64,000 nucleotides of DNA from Heterocephalus glaber (lineage: Eukaryota > Chordata > Mammalia > Rodentia > Bathyergidae). The stretch spans positions 149,030 to 213,029 of the forward strand of contig NW_004624867.1 in NCBI RefSeq assembly GCF_000247695.1, given 5' to 3'. A program made the position numbers and the translations under genes. The notes below the pieces were generated by a model. That model was not told the DNA's origin. It saw only the letters and a list, made by a program, of their open reading frames with translations, and made no database searches. Position 1 is the stretch's first letter, and every line of letters begins with the position of its first letter. Shown in pieces: positions 10,660-22,350 of this stretch.

Positions 10660-13080
10660 CCTTCTTTTACCTTGGCTGGGGCAGCACATAATCACAGGAG
10701 TGACAGAGATTTTACTGCTCTGCACATGTCTGTGAGTGTTCAGAAGTGACCACCAAATTGCTGCAGGTATTAACGAGGTTACAAATAAAATTTCAAAGCC
10801 CAGCCCTACTCACACATACGGAATCTACAGAGAAGGAGGATCAACTATATTTATTGAGTTTCAAATGATCATGTTTTTAGTTCTTTAATTATATTCATCT
10901 GCTCTTGAGCACCACTGTCAAGATATTATTAAACACAAATATTTAGCTGTAGATAAGGAATTAAACCTATGTAGTTAACCATTCATAAAATAGACATTTT
11001 TATTTATCAGTTATCACATGATCAATGTACTTTGAAAGTCATATTTTCTAGATATAATCTTTCTCAATATTTTATACTTCATGTATAATCATAAACACCA
11101 GTAAAAGGCTACAAATAAATGATGATACTGTGTTAGACACAACATTAGCAAATTACTCTGCAGTTTAATCTGTAAGCCTGGCTGCCATTCAGGAAGGGAA
11201 TATAAAAGAAAAAAAAAGAGGAAGAAGAGATAAAGTCCTGTTAATTTTAAAAAGTCATCTTCAACACTGATATGAGCTATGATTGACACTAATATGAAAA
11301 TTATATTTTAAAATGAGCAGTAAATTCAGAAGTCTGAGTGACCTCTCATCTGAAAGCCTGCTGCAGAACAGTGAGGTGGGGCGTGTTTGATATCCATCTC
11401 CCTCTCTGATCCTCTCACAGGATTTGCCTCTCCTGCTACAAAGCCCCTAGGGATTCAAATTATTCATCATTTCATGACATATTTAGGGCTTTGTGGCAAA
11501 AGCAACTCTCTCAAATGATGCATGTGAATAAAAAGGGTGGAAAAGAAAGGTTTTTCATTACATAATGAAAAACAAAGGTAATGGTTTCTTTCTAGTAAAG
11601 ATGCATTTCTTTTTTTAAGGGATAATAAAAATGTTAGAGAATGAAAGGCTATTTCAGGGTCATTTTGGAAAAGTTTCAGTTTGTAATAGCTGCCAAACAG
11701 AAACTCTTTTGAAGGAGGCTGAAGGTTTATCTACACAACTAAGATCTAAGGAAGGAGCTGCAGAACCTAGTTCTCTTGCTCCCAGGCACCAGTTAGGACA
11801 AAGTAAAATCGTGTGCAAGGTGTCAAGCACAGTTGGAAGAGCACTGCCACGAACCTAAGACATTCTTCATTTCTATAAGATTTTCTAATCTAAACAGTAA
11901 AATAATTTAGAGCTCAACAGTCCCCAGTAATTAAGAGAATCATGGTTTTTACTGGAAGCATATCCTTTCAATTATATAATTCATTAAACACAAAAAACAA
12001 TGAGCAAGAAACTGCTAAGTGCCAGACTGAACAGACACCCATTGGGTGAAGCCTCTGAAAAACATAAACTATTGATGTAAACAAATAAGTTTATATCAGA
12101 AACTCATAGAACATAAGGTGACAATTTCTGAATGACCATTTGTGCCATAATCATTTTGCAAACCAAGCATGGACCTAAAATATTTTACTAATTTAGATTT
12201 TAGGAAAGATGATATTACCTGACCAAAGTTTTAAAAGTTTTTCATGTTTTTAAATGTTCATTTTTACAATAATAAATGACTTTTGCAAAAGATACATTTT
12301 ATGTAGTGACTTGGTACACATATAAATAAAAATACACACATAAATGAATAAGGTAAACACAATTCTGAAACATACCACATGAAATACACTCTGACATTTA
12401 ATGAAATTTATTTCATTATAGTCAGTGATCACTGGTCTTGATAAACAGTTTGAAAAAGACTGGACAATAGTATTTGTTTTACCTCTTCCAGTTCAGGGCC
12501 TCAGTCTTAGCAGTGAATTCCCTTAATAGTGAAAAAGAATTCCATCTCTATTAAATTCTTTAGATGTATAATGTATATCAAATAAATTTGCTTTTCTCAA
12601 TTATATTATGTTCTTAGTAAAAAAAAAAAAAAAACCAGAAAGAAGAGAGGGAAAACAACTCCATTCTGCCAATTTCCTTTGATAGCTTTCAAATCCAACT
12701 TCCCTGGGCAAGACTTACATGCAGGAAGTGATATATAATTCACAATATTTAAAAAGCTTTTCACTGTACACTTAACATATTAATTAAGAAAAGTAATTTA
12801 ATCCAGCAGCATGATGAATCAGGTCCATGTTATCCATAGCAATTTATACATAAATTTAACACTTTACCTAGGTTCATCTTTATTTTCCTTCTTAGTCACA
12901 TTTAATTCAAGTCACCATATTAAATGCCATTTGATGGGTTGCAAAAAAAGAAAAAGGAATGTGTAGGTATTTAAAATGAAATGCTCACATAGGTTTGGGC
13001 TGTATGGGGACAGAGAACAAAGAATAAATAGAACCATTTTAATTGCCTTGGGAAACACTATCAATGACTGCTTCACAGTA
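10660..13080. other. Repeat-poor intronic stretch
   Basis: No recognisable repeat, RNA or exon except an A-tract at 12619-12633. May include diverged repeats that cannot be classified without a library search. Confidence 0.5.
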
Positions 13081-13085
13081 TTATT

Positions 13086-13177
13086 ATTATTTTTTTGTTT
13101 GGTTCTGGGTATCAAACTCCAGACCTTGCGCTTGTGAGGCAGGCAGCAGAACCACTAAGCTAAATCCCCAGCCCCTT
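13086..13177 (-). mobile_element. ID-like SINE, minus strand
   Basis: Antisense A box (TAAGCTAAATCCCCAGCCCC) and B box; flanked by CTTCACAGTATTATT and TTTCACAGTGTTATT. Confidence 0.9.
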
Positions 13178-13929
13178 GTTTCACAGTGTTATTGAGACTT
13201 CACAAATTCATCATATATAGTATGGCTTTTCTAGTTTATCCATTCATTCTTACTAAAATTAGTGAGCTGTTAGATATTGGCTATGTGGTCTCAGAAAGAA
13301 ATTACTCACACATTTGTTTCAGCAGGGTCCTATGATTATTTTATTGACTGCAAACATTTGAACCCACCTCAACTAGTCTAAGAAACTTATTAAACCAATT
13401 ATCAAGTAGCTTCTAGAATTGTTAGGAGGGCTCAAGACTAAGTTTCCAAGGAACAAAATCCCAAAACTGAGCCCAAGAACTAGCCTGATAGAAAACAGTT
13501 GCTATTTCATCTACTCCTATTAAAATCAATCATGTACTCCCCAACAACCAGGGTCACCAGAATCAGTATCACCCATCAATTGTATTTTATACTTATGACT
13601 TCTCAAATCAAAGCCCTATATCATCACACTCACTGAAAAAATAGAAGATCTGTGGAAAACCTTTTTGTTTTTTTGAACTGAGTAGTCTTAAAGGAAGAAT
13701 GGCCAACATCTGTCAGACTGGACAACTGAGTCTAAGGACATGCTTGCGTCCCAGCTGTAAGAGAAGCTAGGAATTTGATTTCTGACTTCTTAGTTGGTAG
13801 GACAGGACTCATAACATTATAATTTCACAAATTTACAAAGTTTACTCAAAAACCCATGGAATATGGCAATTATCTACTACACTTGTATTTTGTGTAACAT
13901 ATCATGAACCATTAAAAAAAAAGAAAAAA

Positions 13930-14040
13930 GGGCTGGGGATTTTAGCTCAGTGATTCCACCACCTGCCCTGCAAGCACAAGGACCCACGTTTGATTCCCAG
14001 TACCCCCCCACACCCCCCAAAGAAAGAAAGAAAGAAAAAA
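13930..14040 (+). mobile_element. ID-like SINE with C-rich and AAAG tail
   Basis: GGCTGGGGATTTTAGCTCAG to TTTGATTCCCAGTACC, followed by a C-rich run and (GAAA)n. No clear flanking duplication. Confidence 0.85.
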
Positions 14041-15369
14041 CAAACCCTGGAGTTTCAAATCTGACAAGGACCTTAGGAAAGAATGACAACCTACCTATTT
14101 GTTATACAAATGGAATCCAGGACTTATCTATTCATTAAAATCAAAATGAAAAACTGATATTGTAAAGTAAGTGATGGTTTTTTAAATGGGTCATTCAAAA
14201 ATCACCTTGTCTCATCTTCTGCCACTAGTGTTAATTATGAGCACAGAATAGCTCAGTTGAAAGTTATAGGGCTGAAGGTGTACATTTGATGATTTAAAAA
14301 AGTATCTAGACTGGTTGCACCTAGCATCACCAACACCAATGTTACCTTCACCCATAAGAATCTGCTAGCCTATGATTTTGTGAGTTGCTGCCATGAGATA
14401 CCAAGCTTCTGAAATACTTCTCTTCTACCCATCAACACACACAAGAGCAAGTCAAATGTCTTAGAAAGAAGCCAAAACTAAAACCAAAATGTTCATTGAG
14501 GAAATGCTGTCTCTGACATCTATCTGCCTTTCCTGAAGTTGAAATGGACTATAGCTTCTGGGAGCCCAGTTAAGCATAGAGTATAGTGGTGAAAATATGA
14601 TGCTATGATCCTGTTTGAAACTGACAAAATCTGAAAAATAAGTCAGAAAGGAAATATGTGTGAAGGCTAAATGAAGAGAAAGCACTTAGAAGATGGCATG
14701 ATTCCCTACAACAATGGTGAAATTAAGGAGCCCTTGTAGAGTATGATTTAATTCACATACTTTGAAGGAAAATAGAACAAACAGAGGACTCCAATGATGG
14801 AACTTTAGAAATAAGCCTACTTTCATTAATTGAAATGGTATTATTTAGATGGGAGAATAATAAGCATACATATCTATGACCTTCTGTCCAGAGTATGGTA
14901 TGCAAATTTATAAAATAATAATAGCAGTTATCAATTTTACCCAAAGCATTTACAGAGTGAAGAGAAAGGTTCCTGATCTAATAAAGAAAATCCTTAAAGT
15001 CCAAACCTCTCAAATTTAAAAACCTCCTGTATCTTCCCTTTCATCTTTGACATTAAACATCTTCATGCTTCTCTCTGGTTCTCAAATCTTTTCCTCTGGA
15101 ATCAACATCAACAGTAAGTGCAAAGGAACACAAGCTAAAGTCATTTTCAGGGACAGAACTCAAATTCAAGCCAAAGCATAAATACACAATCATCACCTTT
15201 CCTATTCTGTATTAAGCTTTCATGCTCTGACTTAGGATTAATCTTTCACCACCAGTAATCATTGCTCCACAGTCACAGGTTTTAATCATGTAAGAACAAC
15301 TTAAAACATTCTTAAGTACTTTAATATACTGATAGTCAATCAAATGCATTCTCTTTTCTAAGAGACAAG

Positions 15370-15428
15370 ACAAGAGAGAGAGAGAGGGAAGGAGGGAGAG
15401 AAAAAGAAAAGGGGAAAGGAGGTAGAGA
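15370..15428 (+). repeat. GA-rich low-complexity tract
   Basis: GAGAGAGAGAGAGGGAAGGA and similar purine-only sequence. Confidence 0.9.
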
Positions 15429-16234
15429 AAGCTACTAAAAGCATGCACATACCTTTTAAGTCATTATCCTTTCAGGGTATAACACATAACATCATAACCA
15501 TGATACTGATTCTGCTAAACCCTAGTGTCAAAGTCTATAGCCCCTTCAAAGGTACTCATAAAGAAACAGAACAGAATCGGAGCAACTTCCAGTCCAAATA
15601 CCTAGGTGCTTCTCAGCCTGAATTAGAAACTTCATAAAGTAGCACAGAATCTCCAAGTGCTGAAGAACATCAGAAAATAATGTTCCATGCAAGATTAGGA
15701 AATAATCTATTCCTAGGCATAAAGTCAATTTTAAGTTTTTCAAAAGGTAACTTGTTTCCTATAACACTATCTACTTTAAATGGAATAGCTGCTTTTTCAC
15801 ATAAAGATTCAAGTCAGGATAACATGCCTATAAAACTATATAGTAAAAAAAACCCACAAACAACAACTCAACAAAAAAGGTATAGAATAAATTTTATTGA
15901 AGACTACACCAAGAGATATGCAAGCAAATCATATGAGGAAACTAAATGGACACATTAAAAGGCATCCTATTGTTAAGAGTCTTCAGAGTTATAAGATATT
16001 GATGTACAAAAATATTTATCTACAAAAAAAGTATTTATCTATTTCTTCTAGTTTTATGGGCAATACTCAAAAGGTAATTCCCATTGCATATGGTTTTTTG
16101 CTATTTCTATTGAAAGACTATATCACCATAGTTACCATAATTACATACTTCTCTACAGAAAGCTACCTCCAAAGGACATGATTTAAATAGCCTGACAGAG
16201 AAAACACTATCAATGCAGAGAAAGTAAAAACAAC

Positions 16235-16345
16235 ATACGAAAAGTAACTGGATACCAAGTCTAACAATAATAGCAGTCACAGCTCCAAATAACATCATTT
16301 ATAAATCAATTAAAAGCAGCATTCATAAATATGAGAAACTCATTC
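16235..16345. repeat. Diverged direct duplicate, copy A
   Basis: The segment GTAACTGGATACCAAGTCTA through AAATATGAGAAACTCATTC aligns over about 105 bp with 17267-17370, at roughly 70-75% by eye. Its reverse strand has a short hydrophobic reading frame. Unrecognised. Confidence 0.6.
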
Positions 16346-17264
16346 CATTTCCAAACATAATCAGATTACACTTCCAGGAGGAATTAATGTCACAGAGTAT
16401 TTGGCCATTACTGTAATTGCCATTTCCAAAAGGATAAACAAAACAATCTCAGGCCTTGAGAATGTCACTGAGAGCTACTATTAGAGCTGAGTGTTAGCTC
16501 TGCAAACAGACGTCTGGCTACTTTTTAGATTCCTGTGGGTAGGGTGCTTGGTAACTCTGCCCACTTTCATCATAAAGATGAACATAATATAACATAACTT
16601 GTTGGACCGTTATGACTGTTACACAAGATTATGTATACAGAACATTCAGCATCATACCTTGCACACTGTATACATTCAATAAATTGTGAGCAGTTATAAT
16701 ACGAAGAATTAGCTTCATAAAATTTGCTATCACATAATGGTTGGGAAAGGAACAATTATTGTGCATGTTTCATTAAAAATATCTCTGGAGAAAGTCTCAT
16801 TTACTTTTAAAAGTATAACAAGAAGCACACATAGGAAACAGTCCTATTTGTAGCAGAGTTCTACAAAACACTGAAAATTGTTTACCAATCTTCCAAAGAG
16901 TCATTCACAAAAGAGCAACCTTCAAGGTTTCTCTCTTCTTTCCTTCCTTCTCTGATCCTCTACAACTGTCCATATTTTAATTAATATAGTGTGGGAAGCA
17001 GACAGTTTGAATCAAGTTTTGTCCACTGCTAGGTCCTAACATTTTTATTCGGGCTTATCTGGCAAATGGGAAAAGTTATCAACTTTAAGGAATGACTAAG
17101 AGACTGTCTAGGAATAAACTCTTTGAAATAAAAGAGAGAATTGGCAAATTAATATTGACCCACTAATAAAATGGAGTACAGTGTTTTTGATATTCCTTTG
17201 GTGGTGAAAAAAAGTCAGTGAATAAAATCCAAACTTTAATGAGGAGAGGGAAAAAGAGCAATAT

Positions 17265-17375
17265 TGAGAGTAACAGGAGACCAAGTCCAATGCCAAGAGT
17301 CAAAGTACCAAGGAATATCATTTGTAATTTAAATAAAATCTGCATTCACAGAAATGAGATACTCATTCAGTGTCT
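17265..17375. repeat. Diverged direct duplicate, copy B
   Basis: GTAACAGGAGACCAAGTCCA through GAAATGAGATACTCATTC, the partner of copy A about 1.03 kb away. The minus strand reads MIFLGTLTLGIGLGLLLL, a membrane-like string, but with no other support for coding. Confidence 0.6.
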
Positions 17376-18090
17376 GCTTCATTCACTACTCTACAGGACA
17401 AAGAGGTACAATTAGCATCACAATACTTTGTTTCCATATATTAATTCAACAAATATTTTTTGGGCACCAGTTCTCTGCTAGGAAACTTTCCAGGTATTTG
17501 GGAATAAACAGTAAACAAAACTTAGAAAACAATTTCATGGAATTTATATTCCCATCTATCAGGAAAGCTATTACGGCATTCTCCCTCAGATCTGGCCAGA
17601 AGTGGAGTCATCAAGTTCTTGACTTACAAGATCTTCATAAGCCTAGAAGGGAGGACTTCCAGGAAGATGGCAGAGTAATGAACAGCAGAGAAACAGCCTC
17701 TCCAAGATTTCCAGAAACTTGAATAAAGCAATGTGAAGAAGACTGGAAGGATGAAAGTGGGTTTCTGGGACCCAGTATGCATCTGAAGCAAGAACTGTGG
17801 CTCACAGGGTGGGGAGAGAGACTTCAATGAAGAAGGAGGAGGCAGCAAGTGTCATTTTCTCCTTGAGCCCTGACTCATTGCTTAGGAAGGGTGGCTCAAA
17901 CCTGAAGACTCATGGTGACTGCTGGCCACCCCAGAGGCCTCCAAGGAAAGATGTATCAGTGGAACAGAGCAGCGGGCGCAGCTGATGGCAGTGGCTGGTG
18001 AGCCACCCAGTTTCAGCGATCCTCCAGGAGAGGGTGATCAGTCAATCATCATCTTGGAGAGGAGCTAACTTAGCTCAGAAATTGAGGCAG

Positions 18091-18193
18091 TTGGGCCAGG
18101 GATTTAGCTCAGTGGTGCCAGGACTGCCTTGCAAGCAGTCCTGAGTTTGATCCCTGGTGGTAGCAAAAAAAAAAAAAAAAAGAAAAGGAAAAA
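18091..18193 (+). mobile_element. ID-like SINE inserted in the L1 5' region
   Basis: GGGCCAGGGATTTAGCTCAG to GATCCCTGGTGG, A-rich tail; perfect direct repeats GAAATTGAGGCAG at 18078-18090 and 18194-18206. Confidence 0.93.
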
Positions 18194-18785
18194 GAAATTG
18201 AGGCAGCTGTGGGCTGGCTCCATCAGGATGAGGCTGAACAAAGTTCAAGTTGGCAAGAGGTCAAGTAGCCAAGTTCAAGCCATCTGGGAGCCAAGTTCAA
18301 ACTGGCAGAAGGCACAGAGTGCTGCAGGCTGAACAAATCAGGTTCCAGCTTCACAGAGAGAAACCAGCCTGAGCTTCAGAACTAAAGGTACAGACTTGCA
18401 GGGATTATCCAATATCTGAGCATAAATCTACAGCTGGCTTGTTGGAATTAATCAACACAGATCTGTACTCTGTGTGCCCAACTTGTCTACCAGTGATAGC
18501 AGAGACACACATTAAAGTGGACATTTTTAAAATTTCCTTCTTTTATTGTTCTTTCTTTTCTTATTTTTGGTTTTGTGTGTTTTCTTTGCTTTTTTTCTTG
18601 CTTGTTCTTGTTTATATCAGTGTGAACATTGTTTCTAGATTTTTTTCTTGTTGTTTCTCTGTTCTGTACTTCTTTTTCTTTCTTGTATCTTTCTGCCCTG
18701 TATTCTTCACCAGTTTCCCAAAGTTTTCATAATCGTCTTCTGTCTTCCAGCCTTGCTTCTATCTCTTTCTCTTCTATTTCTCTAT

Positions 18786-18885
18786 NNNNNNNNNNNNNNN
18801 NNNNNNNNNNNNNNNNNNNNNNNNNNNNNNNNNNNNNNNNNNNNNNNNNNNNNNNNNNNNNNNNNNNNNNNNNNNNNNNNNNNNN
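18786..18885. other. Assembly gap of 100 N
   Basis: Exactly 100 N, the usual placeholder for a gap of unknown size. It falls just after the T-rich segment in the 5' part of the L1, so the true L1 length is uncertain. Confidence 0.99.
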
Positions 18886-20923
18886 AGGGTAAAATCACTA
18901 TACTAAGGGCATATTTACTGTATACAATTTTCTGGTTTGTTTTAGATTTTTTTATATAACCATAAATCTAGTTCATATGGTTAGAGGTGCCAAATTAAGT
19001 TATCACATTTTGTCATTTTCTAGGCTGTATTTGATGTTATTGTACTACTTTAGCCAAGGCATCATAAGTGTTTAATTAGTTGTTCTTCCTGATATGCCAA
19101 GTCTGAGATTGCCTGAGAGTCATAAACAATACTATAGGCCAGTGCCAAAGAACCAGGGTCTAGGCCAAATAGGCAGCAATTTCTTATCCCTGATAAGTTA
19201 AAGAGGTAGGACCTTGCAACATATTCAAAACTCATAAGCCAGCTATATCCACAGGATATCTCTGAGAAGGAGCCATTCCTTAAGAATTCTAAATGCTAGC
19301 AATAAAGCTACTTGCCATATGCAAATTTACTAGCATCAACCTAGGAATTAATCTAAAAAAAAAAGAAAGAAACTGAGAAGACACTTAAGAAAGATGCAAC
19401 TCCAAACTTCCAGCCCAAAGGCAAACCCAGGGGACAATGAGGTGAAACAATTTGAAACCTACCTGCCTGGACTTGCAGCAGTGGTAACAGCAGAAGTAAC
19501 AAAGGAGATGAGTAAGACTCTAGAAAAAATAAAATCAGAAATAGTTTCCAGATAACTAAGAGATAGTAATCATAATGAAAGACCTGGGTACTGACTTTAG
19601 AGCAGATATGCATTTAAAAAAAATTACAGGAGCTTAGGAAAATGATGGAAATCATGAATGCCCAATAGAGGAAAGAAATGGAATCCACGAAACAGATATC
19701 CAGGTGATTAAAAATTCCACTGAAAGTACACTCAGCAGAATGGCTAATGTGAGGATGGACTATCAAATATAGAAACAGGATTGTGGTTAGTGATCATGAA
19801 AAGAAAGATTTCTTAGAAACAGCAAGGGACCATGATAGGAGTCAATGAAAAAGCGAGATAGTGCAAATTACATTAAAAAAAAAAAAAAAACCTGTTCACA
19901 GAAGTAACAGCAGAAACCTTCCAAAGTAGGGAAAAGAATTTGACATACAGATAAGTGAGGCATAGAGAACTCTAATTAGCCATAAACAACAACAACAAAA
20001 AAATCTACATTAAGGCATATAATAGGAAAGATTCCAGAAATTCAATGCAAGGACAGAATACTAAAAGCTATTGAAGAAAAGAAACAAGTCATCTATAAAA
20101 GAAAGCTTATCTGAATCACAGCAAACTTCTCAACACAAACCCTCAAGTCAAGGAGAGCATGGAATGAAGTATTTCAAGCCCTAAAAGAAAACAATCCCCA
20201 ACCCAAATTATTGTATATAGCAAAACTATCTTTCAAGATTGAGGGAGAAATAAAATACTTCCATGACAAATAACACCTGAAGAAATTCATGACCACCAAA
20301 CCAAAACTCCAAAATGTTCTGAAGGACGTTCTAGAAAGAGATAACAAGGACTACAACTCCATGAACCCAAACAGAATGAATCCACCAGGCAAGGCAAGCA
20401 ATTAAACAGAAGGGAAAGCAAAGGGGAATCAAATAACAGGAAAATAACATGACAAGTATAACTCAACATGTACCTGTTATAACTATCAATGAAAATGGTG
20501 TCAATTCACCAATCAAAAGAAATAGACTGACAAAATGGATCAAAAAGCAAGATTCAACAATATACTGCATATAAGAAACACATTTAATTCAAAAAGAAAT
20601 TCACTGGGAGTCAAAGGATAGAAAACAATACTCTGTACATCAGGAACCCAAAAGAAGCAGGGGCAGCTATTCTATTTGCAGGCAAAGTAGATTTCAAGCC
20701 AACACTGTTTAAGAGAGACAAAGAAGGTCACTACATCCTTGTAAAGGGAATCATCCAAGAGGAAAAAATAACAATTATAAATATATATGCATCAAATAAC
20801 AGTGCACCCAACCATATTAATGGGCATGAAAAATCAAATAAGCACTAATACAATTATAATGAGGAACCTCAATACACCACTGTCACACATAGACAAAACA
20901 CCTAATCAAAAAAAATCAACAAA

Positions 20924-21016
20924 GCCAGGGATTTAGCTCAATGTTTCCGCTGCCTGCTATGCAGGCACAAGGTCCCGAGTTTGATTACCAGTACCAAAAA
21001 AAACAACCAACAATTC
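20924..21016 (+). mobile_element. ID-like SINE inserted in L1
   Basis: GCCAGGGATTTAGCTCAATG to TTGATTACCAGTACC and A-rich tail; flanked by A-rich AAAAATCAACAAA repeats (to 20923 and from about 21017). Confidence 0.9.
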
Positions 21017-21200
21017 AAAAAAAAATCAACAAAAAAAATCAGAACTGAACCAAACTTTCAAACAAATGGACTTAGAAGATGTCTACAGTGTTCTACCCCA
21101 CAATATCAAAATACACTTTCTTCACAGCTGCACATGGGACATTCTCCAAAATAGATCATAAACTAGCTACAGAACATGCTTAAGTAACTGCAAAGGAATT

Positions 21201-21286
21201 GAAATTATCTCATTCACATTATCAGACCTGCAATAATCATAGTGAAATTATCTCATTCATGTTATCAGACCTGCAATTATCATAGT
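21201..21286 (+). repeat. 43-bp tandem duplication inside L1 ORF2
   Basis: Two adjacent 43-bp copies (21201-21243, 21244-21286), both beginning GAAATTATCTCATTCA, with about three mismatches. The unit is not a multiple of three, so it shifts the ORF2 frame. Confidence 0.95.
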
Positions 21287-21667
21287 GCAATAAAACTGGA
21301 AATCATGTGGCAAAAGAAACCACAAGAACTTCATATACACATGGAAATTAAATAACACCATCTTGAACAACCAATGGGTCACACATGAAATTAAAGATGA
21401 AATTACAGAGTTTCTACAGTTGAATAATAATGCCAGTACAACATACTGGAACTTGAGGAGTGCAATGAAAGCAGTCCTATGAGAGAAATTTATAGTGGTG
21501 AATTCCCATATCAGAAAAACAGATTCAGCTCAAAGAAACAACCTAATGTTGAACCTCAAGCTTCTAGAAAAAGATGAGCAAGTCAAGCCCAAAGCTCATA
21601 GAGGGAAAAAATTATAAAAATCAGAACAGAAATTACTGCAATGGAGACTAAGAAAAAAATATAAAAA

Positions 21668-21736
21668 ATCTTTGCACAGTAGCAGTATCATAGCCAATGA
21701 GGTTTATCTGAGGCATGATTATTGTTAATAGAAAAC
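21668..21736 (+). pseudogene. RNU4: Truncated U4 snRNA retropseudogene (first ~69 nt)
   Basis: The sequence CTTTGCACAGTAGCAGTATC followed by ATAGCCAATGAGGTTTAT matches the 5' end of spliceosomal U4 snRNA (stem II and 5' stem-loop partner of U6) with about 8 substitutions. It continues through GATTATTGTTAATAGAAAAC and stops at about U4 nucleotide 69, lacking the 3' stem-loops and Sm site. It sits inside L1 ORF2, flanked by near-identical AATATAAAAAAT and AATATAAAGAAT. No U-snRNA promoter elements were seen, so it is not an active gene. Confidence 0.88.
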
Positions 21737-21927
21737 AATATAAAGAATCAATGAACCGAAGAGTTGGTTCTTGGAAATAAAACTGACAAATCCTTAGCCA
21801 AACTTATCAAGAAAAGAAAGAAAAGACTCAAATTTATGTAGTTAGGAATGAAAAAGGTGGAATCACAATAGATCCTGCAGAAATCCAGATCATTAATACC
21901 TACTATGAGAACCTCTATTCTAATAAG

Positions 21928-22350
21928 ATGGGAAACATAGAAGAAATGGACAGATTCCTATATACATATGAATTACCAAAGGTGAATCAAAAAGATATAA
22001 AAATTCTAAATAAACCAGTATCAGTCAATAAAATTGAAGATGTAGTTGAAAACTCACCAACAAAAACAAACTCAGACCCTGATGGATTCACTGCTGAATT
22101 CTGCAGGAAATTTAGAGACCTAATGTGGCTACTTCTCAAATACTTCAATAAATTTCAAAGAGAAGCAATACTACCAAATTCATTCCTAGAAGCAAATATT
22201 ACTCTGATACCAAAACTAGAAAAGAATCCAACTGAAAAACAGAATGACAGGCCAATTGCTCTCATGAACATAGACTCAAAAATCATCAATAACATACTGG
22301 CAAACAGAATGCAGCAAATCATCAAGAAATTATGCACCACGACCAAATAG
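21928..22350 (+). pseudogene. L1 ORF2 fragment, reverse-transcriptase N-terminal part
   Basis: The longest surviving open stretch of the L1 ORF2 protein (140 codons). It contains the SDPDGFTAEFCRKFRDL and LIPKLEKNPTEKQNDRPIALMNID segments characteristic of the L1 reverse-transcriptase fingers/palm. It ends in a stop just before the expected HHDQVGFIPG-like region, which continues in another frame. A relic, not an independent gene. Confidence 0.8.

Larger units (their letters stand above)
14041..17639. other. Repeat-poor intronic stretch with a local duplicate pair
   Basis: Apart from the GA tract (15370) and the diverged duplicates (16235, 17265) I recognise nothing here. Confidence 0.5.

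Noticed and set aside
17163..17345. Small membrane protein gene on the minus strand
   Set aside because: The hydrophobic string is short, shows no conserved context and its duplicate is not in a comparable frame. Kept only as a finding about duplicate sequence.
18439..18959. Hydrophobic plus-strand frames around the gap
   Set aside because: Phe/Leu/Ser-rich translations result from the T-rich L1 segment; some frames run through N.
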